A model generated the notes under the pieces. The model saw nothing but the letters and a program-made list of their open reading frames with translations, was not told the DNA's origin and did no database searches. Of a DNA stretch of 37,492 nucleotides, positions 8,076-15,416 are shown piece after piece; within the stretch, counting starts at the first letter, position 1, and every line of letters begins with the position of its first letter. The stretch spans positions 1-37,492 of the forward strand of contig CAJUAC010000021.1 of NCBI GenBank assembly GCA_910583885.1, in the 5' to 3' direction. The stretch is from an uncultured Oscillospiraceae bacterium. Its GTDB lineage: Bacteria > Bacillota > Clostridia > Oscillospirales > Oscillospiraceae. Made by a program: the position numbers and the translations under genes.

Positions 8076-8114
8076 GAGGCCCCAGATGATGTTATCCGCA
8101 TCATCTGGGGCCTC
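8076..8114 (-). terminator. strong hairpin after sipL
   Basis: GAGGCCCCAGATGATG and its exact complement form a 16-bp stem with a 7-base loop (TTATCCG), 74 bases after the sipL stop. The minus-strand flank is pyrimidine-rich (CTATCCTTCTG) but is not a true T-tract. A terminator between sipL and the GNAT promoter is the likeliest role. Confidence 0.55.
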
Positions 8115-8187
8115 CTCTTGTCAAAAACCACTCTACGGGCAACCGCAAAAAGGTGTTGGGGTACCATCTGGAAGGCAGGGCGGCTGC

Positions 8188-9720
8188 CTACCGTGCCCGG
8201 GGGATTAGAAGCAGCCGGTCCGGCGTGATCTGTGTCTCATCATCGAGCTCATTGACCGCAAGGATCCCATTGCAGGTGGCACGGTACTGCTTGGCCACAG
8301 ACCACAGGGTCTCCCCTTCCCCCAGCTTGCGCAGGATCAGGGACGGCGCAGGCTCCCGCCCCGGCTCCTCCTCCTCGGTCTCCCCGCCGCTGACGCAGAC
8401 ATAGCGCCGCCGGCTGGATGCCGTCACCGCGCACTCCAGGGGGAAACGCAGTTCAATCCCCTCAGGCATAATGTTGGCGATTACATCCCCATGGCAGGCG
8501 GCCTCGGCCTGGCAGTCCGGCGCCCCCTCCGGCAGTTCTGTGGGGATGGCGGCGGAAAACTCCCGGCGGACCGCACCCAGTACGTCGTTCTCATCCAGGT
8601 ACAGGCATCTGGCCCACACAGGGATCTTCAGCTCCCCGCCGCTGAGCTGGGCCCCGCCGCAGCCAATCTCCATATCCACCACCGACTTGACTGCCACACC
8701 GGTCTCCAGCAGTTCCCGTACATTTTGGCGGCGGACACCGCACTGGCTGTCCTCACTCAGCTCCAGCTCCGCTGTCTGGCAGGCAACTGGGGCGGCAGTG
8801 CTGTAGAGATCCGCGATAAAGCTGACCTCCTCTTCCCGCCAGACTGTCACCCGCGTGCGCAGCATCAGCTCCAGGGTGAGTACATAGGCATCCTCCGGTG
8901 CGCTTTCACTGCCCGGACGGCACTCCACACTGAGCAGACGGTAGGCCGCCTCGCTCTCACAGTCCTCGTCAAAGCCGTTCCCCTCAATGATCTGGGAAAA
9001 GGGCAGCTCCTGCTGAAGGACGGCCAGCCGGCCGCCACCTTCCCGGTACAGGACAGAGACAGAGATCAGCCCCTTAACCACCAGCTTGCTGCCAATAAGC
9101 TTGCTGTCTGTTCCCTTGATGTCCACCCGCGTGGACAGGATCTCCTCCGCACCCCCCCGGCCTGGGGACAGGGGCAGCTCCTCGGTAAAGGTGAACTCCT
9201 TCTCCCGCACGCCTGCCGCTACCCTCGTGCGTTTCTGCTCGCTCAGCAGCTGGACGCCATCCCCCGTCTCCTCGTCCACGCCGGTGCAGACCGACAGGGA
9301 CACATGGCGGCAGCCGCTGGGGTAGAGGACCAGGTTGGCCCGTGTCAGCACCTTCCTGGGGTTCAATACCCGGGTGTCAATGCTGTGGAGCTCACCGCGG
9401 ATATCCAGGAATTCACATTCCGCGCCCCCCTGGCCCTCGCCGTAGCACTGGAAGGGGATCTGAAAATGGAGGGCCCGGGGGCCGTCCTCCTTTTCCGGTA
9501 TGTACAGCACGGACACCTCCACCGAGCCGCTGGCAGAAAACCGCCCGTCGCCGGTCAGCTCCCGGTTGGTCAGACAGACCACCCCAGTGGTGTCTACAAT
9601 CCGTGCAATGTCCCCGCAGCTGTCCGGCACGATATTCTCCCGCATGGCCTCACAGGAAAAGGGGGCAAAGTGGAGCGGCTCATAGTAGTCATGGCCGCTT
9701 TTTTTGAATTTCAATTCCAT
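8188..9720 (-). CDS. sipL: SpoIVA-binding morphogenetic protein SipL (SPOCS/DUF3794 plus LysM)
   Basis: A 510-residue protein with repeated DUF3794 (SPOCS) modules over about residues 20-440 and a C-terminal LysM domain (about 466-510, LGEGETLWSVAKQY...GILAVNELDD...LLLIPRAR). In Clostridioides difficile the protein with this build is SipL, the functional counterpart of SpoVID; its LysM binds SpoIVA and ties the coat to the forespore. Co-location with spoIVA and spoVM supports that name. The promoter at 9767-9795 fits SigE. SafA or another DUF3794 LysM protein is the alternative, but the domain order matches SipL better. Confidence 0.88.
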   Translation of the reverse strand: MELKFKKSGHDYYEPLHFAPFSCEAMRENIVPDSCGDIARIVDTTGVVCLTNRELTGDGRFSASGSVEVSVLYIPEKEDGPRALHFQIPFQCYGEGQGGAECEFLDIRGELHSIDTRVLNPRKVLTRANLVLYPSGCRHVSLSVCTGVDEETGDGVQLLSEQKRTRVAAGVREKEFTFTEELPLSPGRGGAEEILSTRVDIKGTDSKLIGSKLVVKGLISVSVLYREGGGRLAVLQQELPFSQIIEGNGFDEDCESEAAYRLLSVECRPGSESAPEDAYVLTLELMLRTRVTVWREEEVSFIADLYSTAAPVACQTAELELSEDSQCGVRRQNVRELLETGVAVKSVVDMEIGCGGAQLSGGELKIPVWARCLYLDENDVLGAVRREFSAAIPTELPEGAPDCQAEAACHGDVIANIMPEGIELRFPLECAVTASSRRRYVCVSGGETEEEEPGREPAPSLILRKLGEGETLWSVAKQYRATCNGILAVNELDDETQITPDRLLLIPRAR

Positions 9721-9766
9721 CGTTGGCGTCCTCCCTCAGTATGGTGTTCAAGCCCTCGTTGACTCC

Positions 9767-9795
9767 AGTCTATGAGAGGACGCGGCGAACTATGC
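9767..9795 (-). promoter_or_regulatory. SigE-type promoter of sipL
   Basis: Minus strand GCATAGT, 14 bases, CATAGACT, each element with one mismatch to KMATATT-N14-CATACAMT. It begins at the last bases of spoVM, so sipL can be expressed separately from spoVM. Confidence 0.55.
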
Positions 9796-9870
9796 CTACC
9801 CCGTGATCCCAAAGATCCTGCGCAGGATCCCGTTTAGAATTTTGGGCGACTTGATAACGACGATCTTCAT
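9796..9870 (-). CDS. spoVM: stage V sporulation protein SpoVM (24 residues)
   Basis: A tiny amphipathic-helix protein that recognises the curved forespore membrane and recruits SpoIVA. The reading is 24 codons with AAGGAGG seven bases before ATG 9870. The product begins MKIVVIKSPKILNGILRR and ends IFGITG. Against B. subtilis SpoVM it aligns without gaps and keeps K2, I6, K7, P9 (the helix-breaking Pro needed for localisation), K10, L12, G14, I15, R17 and G21. It is two residues shorter and lacks the charged tail. It lies between sipL and a small membrane protein gene, and is easily missed by gene callers because of its size. Confidence 0.93.
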   Translation of the reverse strand: MKIVVIKSPKILNGILRRIFGITG

Positions 9871-9883
9871 GGGCGCCTCCTTC

Positions 9884-10027
9884 CTACTTGCGCATACAGC
9901 CGCAGCCGCAGCCGATCAGCAGAAATGCCACAAGGAACAGAAGGCACCCAGTGGGGAAGATGGCGGTGATCAAGATGCCCAGCCCCAGCGCCAGGGCACA
10001 GATACCCAGCCAATGATAGTTCCGCAT
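9884..10027 (-). CDS. small Cys-rich membrane protein upstream of spoVM
   Basis: A 47-residue protein starting MRNYHWLGICALALGLGI, with two hydrophobic stretches (about 6-22 and 25-40) and ending GCGCGCMRK. ATG 10027 has AAGGAG seven bases upstream; a longer frame to 10111 has no good start. Only 13 bases separate its stop from spoVM, so the two are probably cotranscribed. A -10-like TATAAT lies at about 10069-10074, but no convincing -35 or SigE element was found. No family recognised. Confidence 0.6.
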   Translation of the reverse strand: MRNYHWLGICALALGLGILITAIFPTGCLLFLVAFLLIGCGCGCMRK

Positions 10028-10189
10028 TCGCATTCTCCTTCGCCTCCTCTTCGCTTGGGTACTACTATTATATACAGGCACGTTCCCGCCTGCGCCTGGC
10101 GAGGAGGCCACCCCTCCGTAAAATCCGCCCCTACAGCGCCACGATTATGGAGGAAATGCAAATAAATACCCCAATTTTTACATTTGATC

Positions 10190-10218
10190 TTGTAATTTCC
10201 ATTATTTAGGGTTAATAT
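10190..10218 (+). promoter_or_regulatory. SigA-type promoter of the carD-ispD-ispF operon
   Basis: TTGTAA, 17 bases, TAATAT, about 60 bases upstream of carD in an AT-rich stretch of otherwise GC-rich sequence. Confidence 0.65.
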
Positions 10219-10281
10219 AAAAAGAAGGACAGGAAGTGGTATAGCCAGTGTGTGTGATGTGATAGAAAGGTGGGCAGAATC

Positions 10282-10776
10282 ATGTTTAGCATAGGAGACA
10301 AGGTGGCGCACCCCATGCATGGGGCGGGCGTCATCGACCGGATCGTGACAGAGTCTGTTGCGGGCGCTACACAGGATTATTATGTGTTCCGGATGCCGGT
10401 GGGCGGCCTTGTACTGAAAATCCCAACCGCCGCCAGCGCCGCTGTCGGCCTGCGGAATATCCTGGATCCCATCCATGCGGCAAAGCTGCTGGCCGATTTG
10501 GCCGCATTGGAAGTGGACAAGTTCACCGGCAGCTGGAATCAGCGCTATCGGGATAATATGCAGAAAATTAAAAGCGGAGACCTCTACCAGGTGGCCCAGG
10601 TGATCAAAAGCCTTATTAACCGGGACAATGAACGGGGCCTCTCCACCGGGGAGCGGAAGATGCTCCGCACCGCTAAGCAAATTTTGATCTCGGAGATGGT
10701 TCTATCCATGGAAGAGCCCTACCAGTTCATTGAAGATCAAGTCAACGAAGCTATGTCAGGAGGAGTCTCAGTATGA
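10282..10776 (+). CDS. CarD family transcriptional regulator
   Basis: A 164-residue protein of the CarD/CdnL family, which binds the RNA polymerase beta subunit and stabilises open complexes. The N-terminal Tudor-like RNAP-interaction domain is visible (FSIGDKVAHPMHGAGVIDRI, then YYVFRMPVGGLVLKIP). A helical C-terminal DNA-contact half follows (about 70-164, LYQVAQVIKSLINRDNERGLSTGERKML). I start at ATG 10282; the in-frame GTG at 10270 overlaps the ribosome site. The stop overlaps ispD (ATGA). The order carD-ispD-ispF recurs in Firmicutes and makes this the first gene of a MEP-pathway operon. Confidence 0.92.
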   Translation: MFSIGDKVAHPMHGAGVIDRIVTESVAGATQDYYVFRMPVGGLVLKIPTAASAAVGLRNILDPIHAAKLLADLAALEVDKFTGSWNQRYRDNMQKIKSGDLYQVAQVIKSLINRDNERGLSTGERKMLRTAKQILISEMVLSMEEPYQFIEDQVNEAMSGGVSV

Positions 10777-11513
10777 GCGGTCTGCTGTCCAAACTGTTCC
10801 GCCCGAAGCCTAAAGAGGAGCACCCGTTTTGCAGCGTTATCGTAGCCGCTGCCGGCTGCTCCAGCCGCATGGAGGGGGCAAACAAGCTGATGCTCCCTTT
10901 AGACGGTATCCCAGTGCTGGCCAGAACGCTGCTGGCCTTGGACGGGGCCATGCTGGTCGATGAGATCGTGGTGGCTGTCCGGGAGGAGGATCTGATCCCC
11001 ACCGGGGATCTGTGCAAGACCTACGGCATCACCAAGCCGACAAAGATCGTCCGGGGCGGGCGCTCGCGGCTGGAGTCCGTCCTGGCGGCAAGCCTGGAGT
11101 GCCGGGAGGACGCAGCCTTCCTGGCCGTCCACGACGGGGCCAGGCCCCTGGCAGATCCGGAGCTCATCGACCGGGTGATTGCCCTGGCCCACAGCACCAA
11201 CGCCGCCGCCCCCGCTGTGCCGGTCAAGGACACCATCAAAATTGTGCGGGAGAATGTGGTGGAACGCACCCCGGACCGGGACAGCCTCCGGGCTGTGCAG
11301 ACCCCCCAGGCCTTTGACGCACAGCTGCTGCGGGCCGCCCTCCAGTCTGCCCAGACCTCCGGCATCGACGTGACCGACGACTGCTCCGCCGTGGAGCTGC
11401 TGGGCAAGGAGGTCTACCTCACCAACGGCTCCTATGAGAACATCAAGATCACCACGCCGGAGGACATGCTGCTGGCGGCCGAGCTGCTGCGGCGGCGGGA
11501 GGAGCTGCAATGA
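10773..11513 (+). CDS. ispD: 2-C-methyl-D-erythritol 4-phosphate cytidylyltransferase
   Basis: Third step of the MEP isoprenoid pathway: joins CTP to MEP to give CDP-ME. The product is 246 residues. The nucleotide-binding signature VIVAAAGCSSRMEGANKLMLPL begins at about residue 23. Then come the Arg/Ser-rich GGRSRLESV, HDGARPLADPELI and the late segment TDDCSAVE. A short extra N terminus (about 20 residues, FRPKPKEEHP) precedes the catalytic fold. It overlaps carD and ispF by four bases each (ATGA), so translation is coupled across the operon. Confidence 0.96.
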   Translation: MSGLLSKLFRPKPKEEHPFCSVIVAAAGCSSRMEGANKLMLPLDGIPVLARTLLALDGAMLVDEIVVAVREEDLIPTGDLCKTYGITKPTKIVRGGRSRLESVLAASLECREDAAFLAVHDGARPLADPELIDRVIALAHSTNAAAPAVPVKDTIKIVRENVVERTPDRDSLRAVQTPQAFDAQLLRAALQSAQTSGIDVTDDCSAVELLGKEVYLTNGSYENIKITTPEDMLLAAELLRRREELQ

Positions 11514-11989
11514 GCACACCGCGGATTGGCCAGGGCTACGATGTCCATCGCCTGGTGGACGGACGGCCGCTGGTACTGGGCGGCGTGACAGTCCCCTATG
11601 AGAAGGGGCTTCTCGGCCACTCCGATGCAGACGTGATCCTCCACGCGCTGATGGACGCCCTGCTGGGTGCGGCAGCCTTGGGCGACATTGGGCAGCATTT
11701 CCCTGACAACGACATGCGCTACAAGGGTGCGGACAGCCGGCTCCTACTGCGCCAAGTGGTCCAGCTTCTGACGGACCAGGGGTTCACCATCGGGAATGTA
11801 GATGTCACCCTGGTGGCCCAGAGGCCGAAGATCGCCCCCTTTATCCCCTGCATACGGGAAAACATTGCCGCTGACCTGCAAACTGGCCTGGATGCGGTCA
11901 ATGTCAAGGCGACCACCGAGGAGCACCTGGGCTTTACCGGCTCCGGCGAGGGAATGGCCGCCCAGGCTGTGGCGCTGATCTTCCGCTGA
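11510..11989 (+). CDS. ispF: 2-C-methyl-D-erythritol 2,4-cyclodiphosphate synthase
   Basis: Fifth step of the MEP pathway: cyclises CDP-ME 2-phosphate to MEcPP. The product is 159 residues, a normal length for the trimeric enzyme. Zinc ligands are visible as D11 and H13 (GYDVHR) and H45 (SDADVILHALMDALLGAAALGDIGQHFPD). The C-terminal TTEEHLGFTGSGEGMAAQAVALI is typical. It overlaps ispD and is followed at once by a GTG start. Confidence 0.97.
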   Translation: MSTPRIGQGYDVHRLVDGRPLVLGGVTVPYEKGLLGHSDADVILHALMDALLGAAALGDIGQHFPDNDMRYKGADSRLLLRQVVQLLTDQGFTIGNVDVTLVAQRPKIAPFIPCIRENIAADLQTGLDAVNVKATTEEHLGFTGSGEGMAAQAVALIFR

Positions 11990-12382
11990 GTGCTGGAAGC
12001 TTGGTTCCTTCTCCAGTACGCGGCCAAGCCGGACGGGTTAGCGCGCCTCGACCACGCCACCCTTTTCGGCTGGCCGGTGGGCTATTTTGTGGCGGACTTC
12101 GTGGAGCTGTCCGCCCTTTTGATGGCCCTGCTGGCAGCCTGGTCTATTGAGCAGAGCTTCTCTAGATCGGTCCGCTATTTCCCCACTGCTGTCCATGCTG
12201 CCGGGGCCCTGGTGCTGGTACTGGAATCCAGCATCCTGCTCAACGGTGTGGATCTATCCAGCCATGCCCCCGCCGGGACAATGGCCAGATTCCTTGCCGG
12301 AAGCCTCCCCGCCTACCTGCTGGCCGCAGCGCTGGCGGCATGGTTTTGGTGGATCATCCGGGCAGCACAGAAACAGGTGTGA
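11990..12382 (+). CDS. small integral membrane protein
   Basis: A 130-residue protein that starts at a GTG immediately after the ispF stop. Three hydrophobic segments are clear (about 29-50, 64-84 and 97-122), joined by short loops. No ribosome site is obvious, so it is probably translated by ribosomes coming from ispF. No family recognised. It leads straight into a PadR regulator, which often controls an adjacent membrane protein, so a regulator-target pair is possible. Confidence 0.6.
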   Translation: MLEAWFLLQYAAKPDGLARLDHATLFGWPVGYFVADFVELSALLMALLAAWSIEQSFSRSVRYFPTAVHAAGALVLVLESSILLNGVDLSSHAPAGTMARFLAGSLPAYLLAAALAAWFWWIIRAAQKQV

Positions 12383-12384
12383 CG

Positions 12385-12696
12385 ATGGATGCACAATTGA
12401 AAAAGGGTGTTTTGGAGCTGTGCCTGCTCCAGTGTATCAACGGCGGACCCCAATATGGTTACGACATCATCCAGCAGATGCATACCCACTTCCCAGACGT
12501 GACAGAGAGCACCTTTTACGCTATCCTGCGCCGCCTGCACAAGGAGGGCGCGGCGGATACCTTCCAAGGCAGTGTCTCCAACGGCCCTGTGCGAAAATAT
12601 TACCATCTGACGGATAGAGGCCGGGAACGGCTGGCACAGATGACAGCAGACTGGCAGCACCTGCAAGAGATCCTCCGGCAATTGGGGATTGAATGA
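12385..12696 (+). CDS. PadR family transcriptional regulator
   Basis: A 103-residue winged-helix repressor of the short PadR-s2 type. Its start, MDAQLKKGVLELCLLQCI, is the family signature. The helix-turn-helix (GGPQYGYDIIQQM...ESTFYAILRRLHKEG) and the wing (VRKYYHLTDRGRERLAQM) follow, with a short C-terminal dimer helix. ATG 12385 lies two bases after the previous stop. A strong bidirectional terminator follows, so it ends this operon. The ligand is unknown. Confidence 0.93.
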   Translation: MDAQLKKGVLELCLLQCINGGPQYGYDIIQQMHTHFPDVTESTFYAILRRLHKEGAADTFQGSVSNGPVRKYYHLTDRGRERLAQMTADWQHLQEILRQLGIE

Positions 12697-12698
12697 AG

Positions 12699-12731
12699 AA
12701 CAGGGCGCGGGAAAGAATCCCGCGCCCTGTT
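12699..12731. terminator. bidirectional terminator between padR and the MerR gene
   Basis: A 14-bp perfect stem (AACAGGGCGCGGGA with its complement) and a 5-base loop between convergent genes, with short T runs at the 3' side (TGTTTCC) and TTC on the other strand. Confidence 0.8.
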
Positions 12732-12735
12732 TCCG

Positions 12736-13503
12736 TCAGTTCCTTCCCTCGTAATACGCCTTGGCGGCCTTCGCAAAAAAGCTCGCACACCCCGGCGCAA
12801 TGGCCTCGTAGTAGTCTGTGAACCGCGGATCCTGACCGTACATCTCTACCAGAGCAATGTGGGCCTGGGGCGTAACTGCCTCCGGCTTCCAAAAATGCCG
12901 CAGCCACTGGCCGTGGAGACGGACAGCCTCCTGCGCATCCACTCCCGTCGGGTCGTCCAACGCAGCGGCCCGCCGGAGAGCCGCCTGATATCCCTCCTCC
13001 TCTGCCTTCATCTGATTCCACGCCTCCTCTGTCATACCGGCAACACGGGCCGCATAGCTATCCGCCGCCTCGCTGCCATATTTCTCCCGGATCTCCCGGC
13101 CATAGGCCGCCTCGTTCTCCCGGACTACCTGCTGTTTCATGCGCTCAAATCGTTCCTTGCCGCTCATATGTGAGCCTCCTTCCATTTCCTCCAGCATGCG
13201 GCGGACCACGTGGATGAGCTCCTCCACCTCCCGCCGCCGCTCCAGTAGGTATTCCAAATGTTCCCGCAGTACACCAGCCTGGTCCATGCCCGGCGTATCC
13301 AGGATGTGCCGGATACTCTCCAGCGGAACCCCCATTGCCCGATAGAGCAGGATCTGCTCCAGCCTGTCCACCTCCTGGGGCCCATAGAGGCGGTAGTCGT
13401 TCCCTGCATCGCGGGCCGGGCGCAGAAGGCCGATGGCATCGTAATAGCGCAAGGCGCGGGGTGTCAGCCCAGTTAACTGCGCCAGCTCCCTGACGGTATA
13501 CAT
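12736..13503 (-). CDS. MerR family regulator with TipAS-type effector domain
   Basis: A 255-residue activator. The N-terminal MerR helix-turn-helix reads MYTVRELAQLTGLTPRALRYYDAIGLL, with the wing RLYGPQEVDRL and a dimer coiled coil (about 75-110). The C-terminal half (about 130-255, MTEEAWNQMKAEEE...HGQWLRHFW...EMYGQDPRFTDYYE) has the pattern of the TipAS antibiotic-recognition domain, known to bind thiopeptides in Streptomyces TipA. ATG 13503 was chosen over an in-frame GTG within the AGGAGG ribosome site. The promoter has the 19-base spacer typical of MerR targets, so it should activate itself. The neighbouring ABC-F ATPase fits an antibiotic-response locus. Confidence 0.93.
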   Translation of the reverse strand: MYTVRELAQLTGLTPRALRYYDAIGLLRPARDAGNDYRLYGPQEVDRLEQILLYRAMGVPLESIRHILDTPGMDQAGVLREHLEYLLERRREVEELIHVVRRMLEEMEGGSHMSGKERFERMKQQVVRENEAAYGREIREKYGSEAADSYAARVAGMTEEAWNQMKAEEEGYQAALRRAAALDDPTGVDAQEAVRLHGQWLRHFWKPEAVTPQAHIALVEMYGQDPRFTDYYEAIAPGCASFFAKAAKAYYEGRN

Positions 13504-13524
13504 CCAGATCACCTCCTGTGGAAA

Positions 13525-13555
13525 AGAATAGCCTATGACGCAGCGTCAATGTCAA
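13525..13555 (-). promoter_or_regulatory. MerR-type promoter (19-base spacer) with operator dyad
   Basis: Minus strand TTGACA, 19 bases, TATTCT. The over-long spacer contains the perfect dyad TGACGC-N-GCGTCA (13536-13548), centred almost exactly in it, which is where MerR-family activators bind and untwist DNA. The predicted start point is close to 13518, leaving a leader of only about 15 bases. Confidence 0.75.
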
Positions 13556-13564
13556 GTGTTTTTT

Positions 13565-15142
13565 CTATTTTTCCTGTATTTTCTCAAAACGCCCCTGTGA
13601 GAGGGCCTCCCGATCCATAGGAAACAGGCCATCCTCTGTCAAGCAATATAACTTGTCACATACTTCTGCCAGGAACTTCCGGTCGTGCGACACGCTGATG
13701 ATGGTCCCTCCGTAATCCCGCAGGGCCTGGCGAACCCGCGGCCCGGACATAGGCGAAAAATTCCGGGTGGGCTCGTCTAAAAGCATCACATTTGTCCCCT
13801 CCAACACCATCTTTGCCAGCAGCAGCTTGGCCTTCTGTCCGCCGGACAACTCCCGAATCGGGTGTACCATCTCCTGACGGGCGTAACGGAGGCTGCCCAA
13901 ATAGGTCCGGGCCTTCGTCTCCGTAGCAGTATCCCCCTCCGGGGCCAGGAACTGAAGGGGCGTCTGATCCAACGGCAGGGCCTCGGCGTAGTCCTGGGAC
14001 ATATAGCCTGCCCGGAGATCCCGGCGGATGCGCAGCTCCTCCCAAATCCCCCGCAGCAGGGTGGTTTTCCCCGTGCCATTGGGCCCCAGAATGCCTACCT
14101 TCTCCCCGCCTGAGATGTGCAGGCGCAGGTTGTTTGCCAGAAGCCGCTCCCCAATCCGCAATTCATCCTGGTGCAGATCCAGCACGGTCTTTCCTGCCGG
14201 AAGCCGGACTTCCTCCGGAAAACGCAGGAACACGGCCATTTCCACCTCCGGGAGCTTCGTCATCTGCTCCGCCTCCCGCTCAAACCGGCGGCCCATGGAT
14301 TGCACCGCGTGCATCTTCTTTTTCAGAAGGCGGGCTGTACTGGGATCCTGCCGGGAGACTACATTCTGGGCGTGCTCCACGCTCTGCTGGATCCGGCGGT
14401 ACTTCTCCATTTTCTTCTCATACTCCTCCTTCTCCTTCCGCGCCTGCCGGTCCTGGGCGGCAATCCCCGCATCCCTCCGCTGGCGGTAGGTCTGGTAGTC
14501 CAGGCGATGGCTCGTACATCGGGGCGGCTTCCCCTCCCGAGGATGCTCAATGTGCAGCACAATCGTGGCTGTACGCTCAATCAGCGTCTCATCATGGGAA
14601 ATGTAAAGGATAATCCCTTGATAGCTGTTGATGAACCCCTCCAGCCAAACCAACGTCTGCAAATCCACATCGCTGGATGGCTCATCCAGCAGCAGTACGG
14701 CTGGGCTGCTGAACAGCAGGCGGCCAAGCTGAAGCTTGATCCTCTCCCCACCAGAGAGGGTGTACACCGGCCGGCTGCTGTAAAACTCCTCCACCGGAAA
14801 CCGGAGCTGCCGGGCAATCTCTCCCAACTCCCTGGGTGTTAGCTCATAGAAGGCCGGCGATGCGGCGCAGAAGTCGAGGATACTCCCCTCCTTCTCCTCC
14901 TCCCCCAGCTCCTGGGCCAGGTAGCCTACAGGCCCGGGATTCCCTGCCAGCTCCCCACTCCACTGGCAGTAGCTTTCAATGCGCTGCGGGTTTTCGATCC
15001 ACTGGAGCAGGGTGGATTTCCCGTTGCCCTCCTCCCCGATCAGGGCGGCCTTGTCGCCGTCGTTGAGTACAAAGGAAAAATCCTCTACCAAGGTCCGCAA
15101 ATCCTTTTGGTGGGTCAATGTCAGATGGTTAATTTGCAACAT
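13565..15142 (-). CDS. ABC-F family ATPase, possible ribosome-protection protein
   Basis: A 525-residue soluble protein with two ABC cassettes and no membrane part. Cassette 1 has GEEGNGKST (36-44), LSGGERIKLQLGRLL and LLLDEPSSDVD. A charged helical linker follows (about 215-310), then cassette 2 with GPNGTGKTTLL, LSGGQKAKLLLAKM and LLDEPTRNFSP. The second Walker B tail reads RNFS where most ABC-F proteins have NHLD. ABC-F proteins act on the ribosome, and many give resistance to peptidyl-transferase drugs. The long leader with an attenuator-like terminator, and the adjoining TipAS regulator, favour an inducible resistance role. ATG 15142 is used; the frame upstream is leader sequence. Confidence 0.9.
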   Translation of the reverse strand: MLQINHLTLTHQKDLRTLVEDFSFVLNDGDKAALIGEEGNGKSTLLQWIENPQRIESYCQWSGELAGNPGPVGYLAQELGEEEKEGSILDFCAASPAFYELTPRELGEIARQLRFPVEEFYSSRPVYTLSGGERIKLQLGRLLFSSPAVLLLDEPSSDVDLQTLVWLEGFINSYQGIILYISHDETLIERTATIVLHIEHPREGKPPRCTSHRLDYQTYRQRRDAGIAAQDRQARKEKEEYEKKMEKYRRIQQSVEHAQNVVSRQDPSTARLLKKKMHAVQSMGRRFEREAEQMTKLPEVEMAVFLRFPEEVRLPAGKTVLDLHQDELRIGERLLANNLRLHISGGEKVGILGPNGTGKTTLLRGIWEELRIRRDLRAGYMSQDYAEALPLDQTPLQFLAPEGDTATETKARTYLGSLRYARQEMVHPIRELSGGQKAKLLLAKMVLEGTNVMLLDEPTRNFSPMSGPRVRQALRDYGGTIISVSHDRKFLAEVCDKLYCLTEDGLFPMDREALSQGRFEKIQEK

Positions 15143-15178
15143 AGTTAAATATCCCCCTTCCGTCTGCCCTGGGGCAGC

Positions 15179-15209
15179 AAAAAACTGCTTCCGGACATGC
15201 CGAAAGCAG
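15179..15209 (-). terminator. intrinsic terminator in the ABC-F leader (attenuator)
   Basis: CTGCTTTCGG and CCGGAAGCAG form a 10-bp stem (one wobble) with a 5-base loop, followed by TTTTTT, only 36 bases before the ABC-F start. The segment GCCGAAAG upstream (minus strand of 15274-15281) is exactly complementary to CTTTCGGC in the 5' arm (15199-15206), so it can form a competing antiterminator. Confidence 0.75.
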
Positions 15210-15343
15210 CGGAGAACGCGGCAGGGCGCACCGAAGCGAGACGCTCCGGCCAAAAAGGCCCGGCATCCTCTGACTTTCGGCAACAGGAACCGGCACACGC
15301 CCCTGCGTGTACCCCGGAATACTCCTGTAACACGAAAATCAGA

Positions 15344-15373
15344 TTATCCGCGCATTTTTTCACCCTTTCGCAT
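15344..15373 (-). CDS. candidate leader peptide of the ABC-F gene
   Basis: A nine-codon frame, MRKGEKMRG, near the start of the leader. Its internal ATG at 15355 (encoding just MRG) has the better ribosome site, AAAGGGTG. Short leader peptides at which drug-stalled ribosomes change RNA folding are known for ABC-F resistance genes. The peptide itself is not recognised. Confidence 0.35.
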   Translation of the reverse strand: MRKGEKMRG

Positions 15374-15388
15374 ATAAAAGTCATCCTT

Positions 15389-15416
15389 AGTATACCAGAT
15401 CCCCCGGCAATGTACA
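15389..15416 (-). promoter_or_regulatory. SigA-type promoter of the ABC-F gene
   Basis: Minus strand TGTACA, 16 bases, TATACT with an extended TGG before the -10. It gives a leader of about 240 bases. Confidence 0.6.

Noticed and set aside
8076..8114. The 16-bp hairpin as a mobile repeat
   Set aside because: Its place just after the sipL stop and before the next gene's promoter is explained by termination; no second copy was noticed in the window.
7949..8167. A 72-codon minus-strand frame upstream of the GNAT gene
   Set aside because: It contains the 16-bp hairpin and the GNAT promoter, so it is leader and intergenic DNA.
15145..15384. A 79-codon frame spanning the ABC-F leader
   Set aside because: It runs through the hairpins and terminator of the leader and starts at about the predicted transcript start without a ribosome site; the attenuator reading explains the sequence better.
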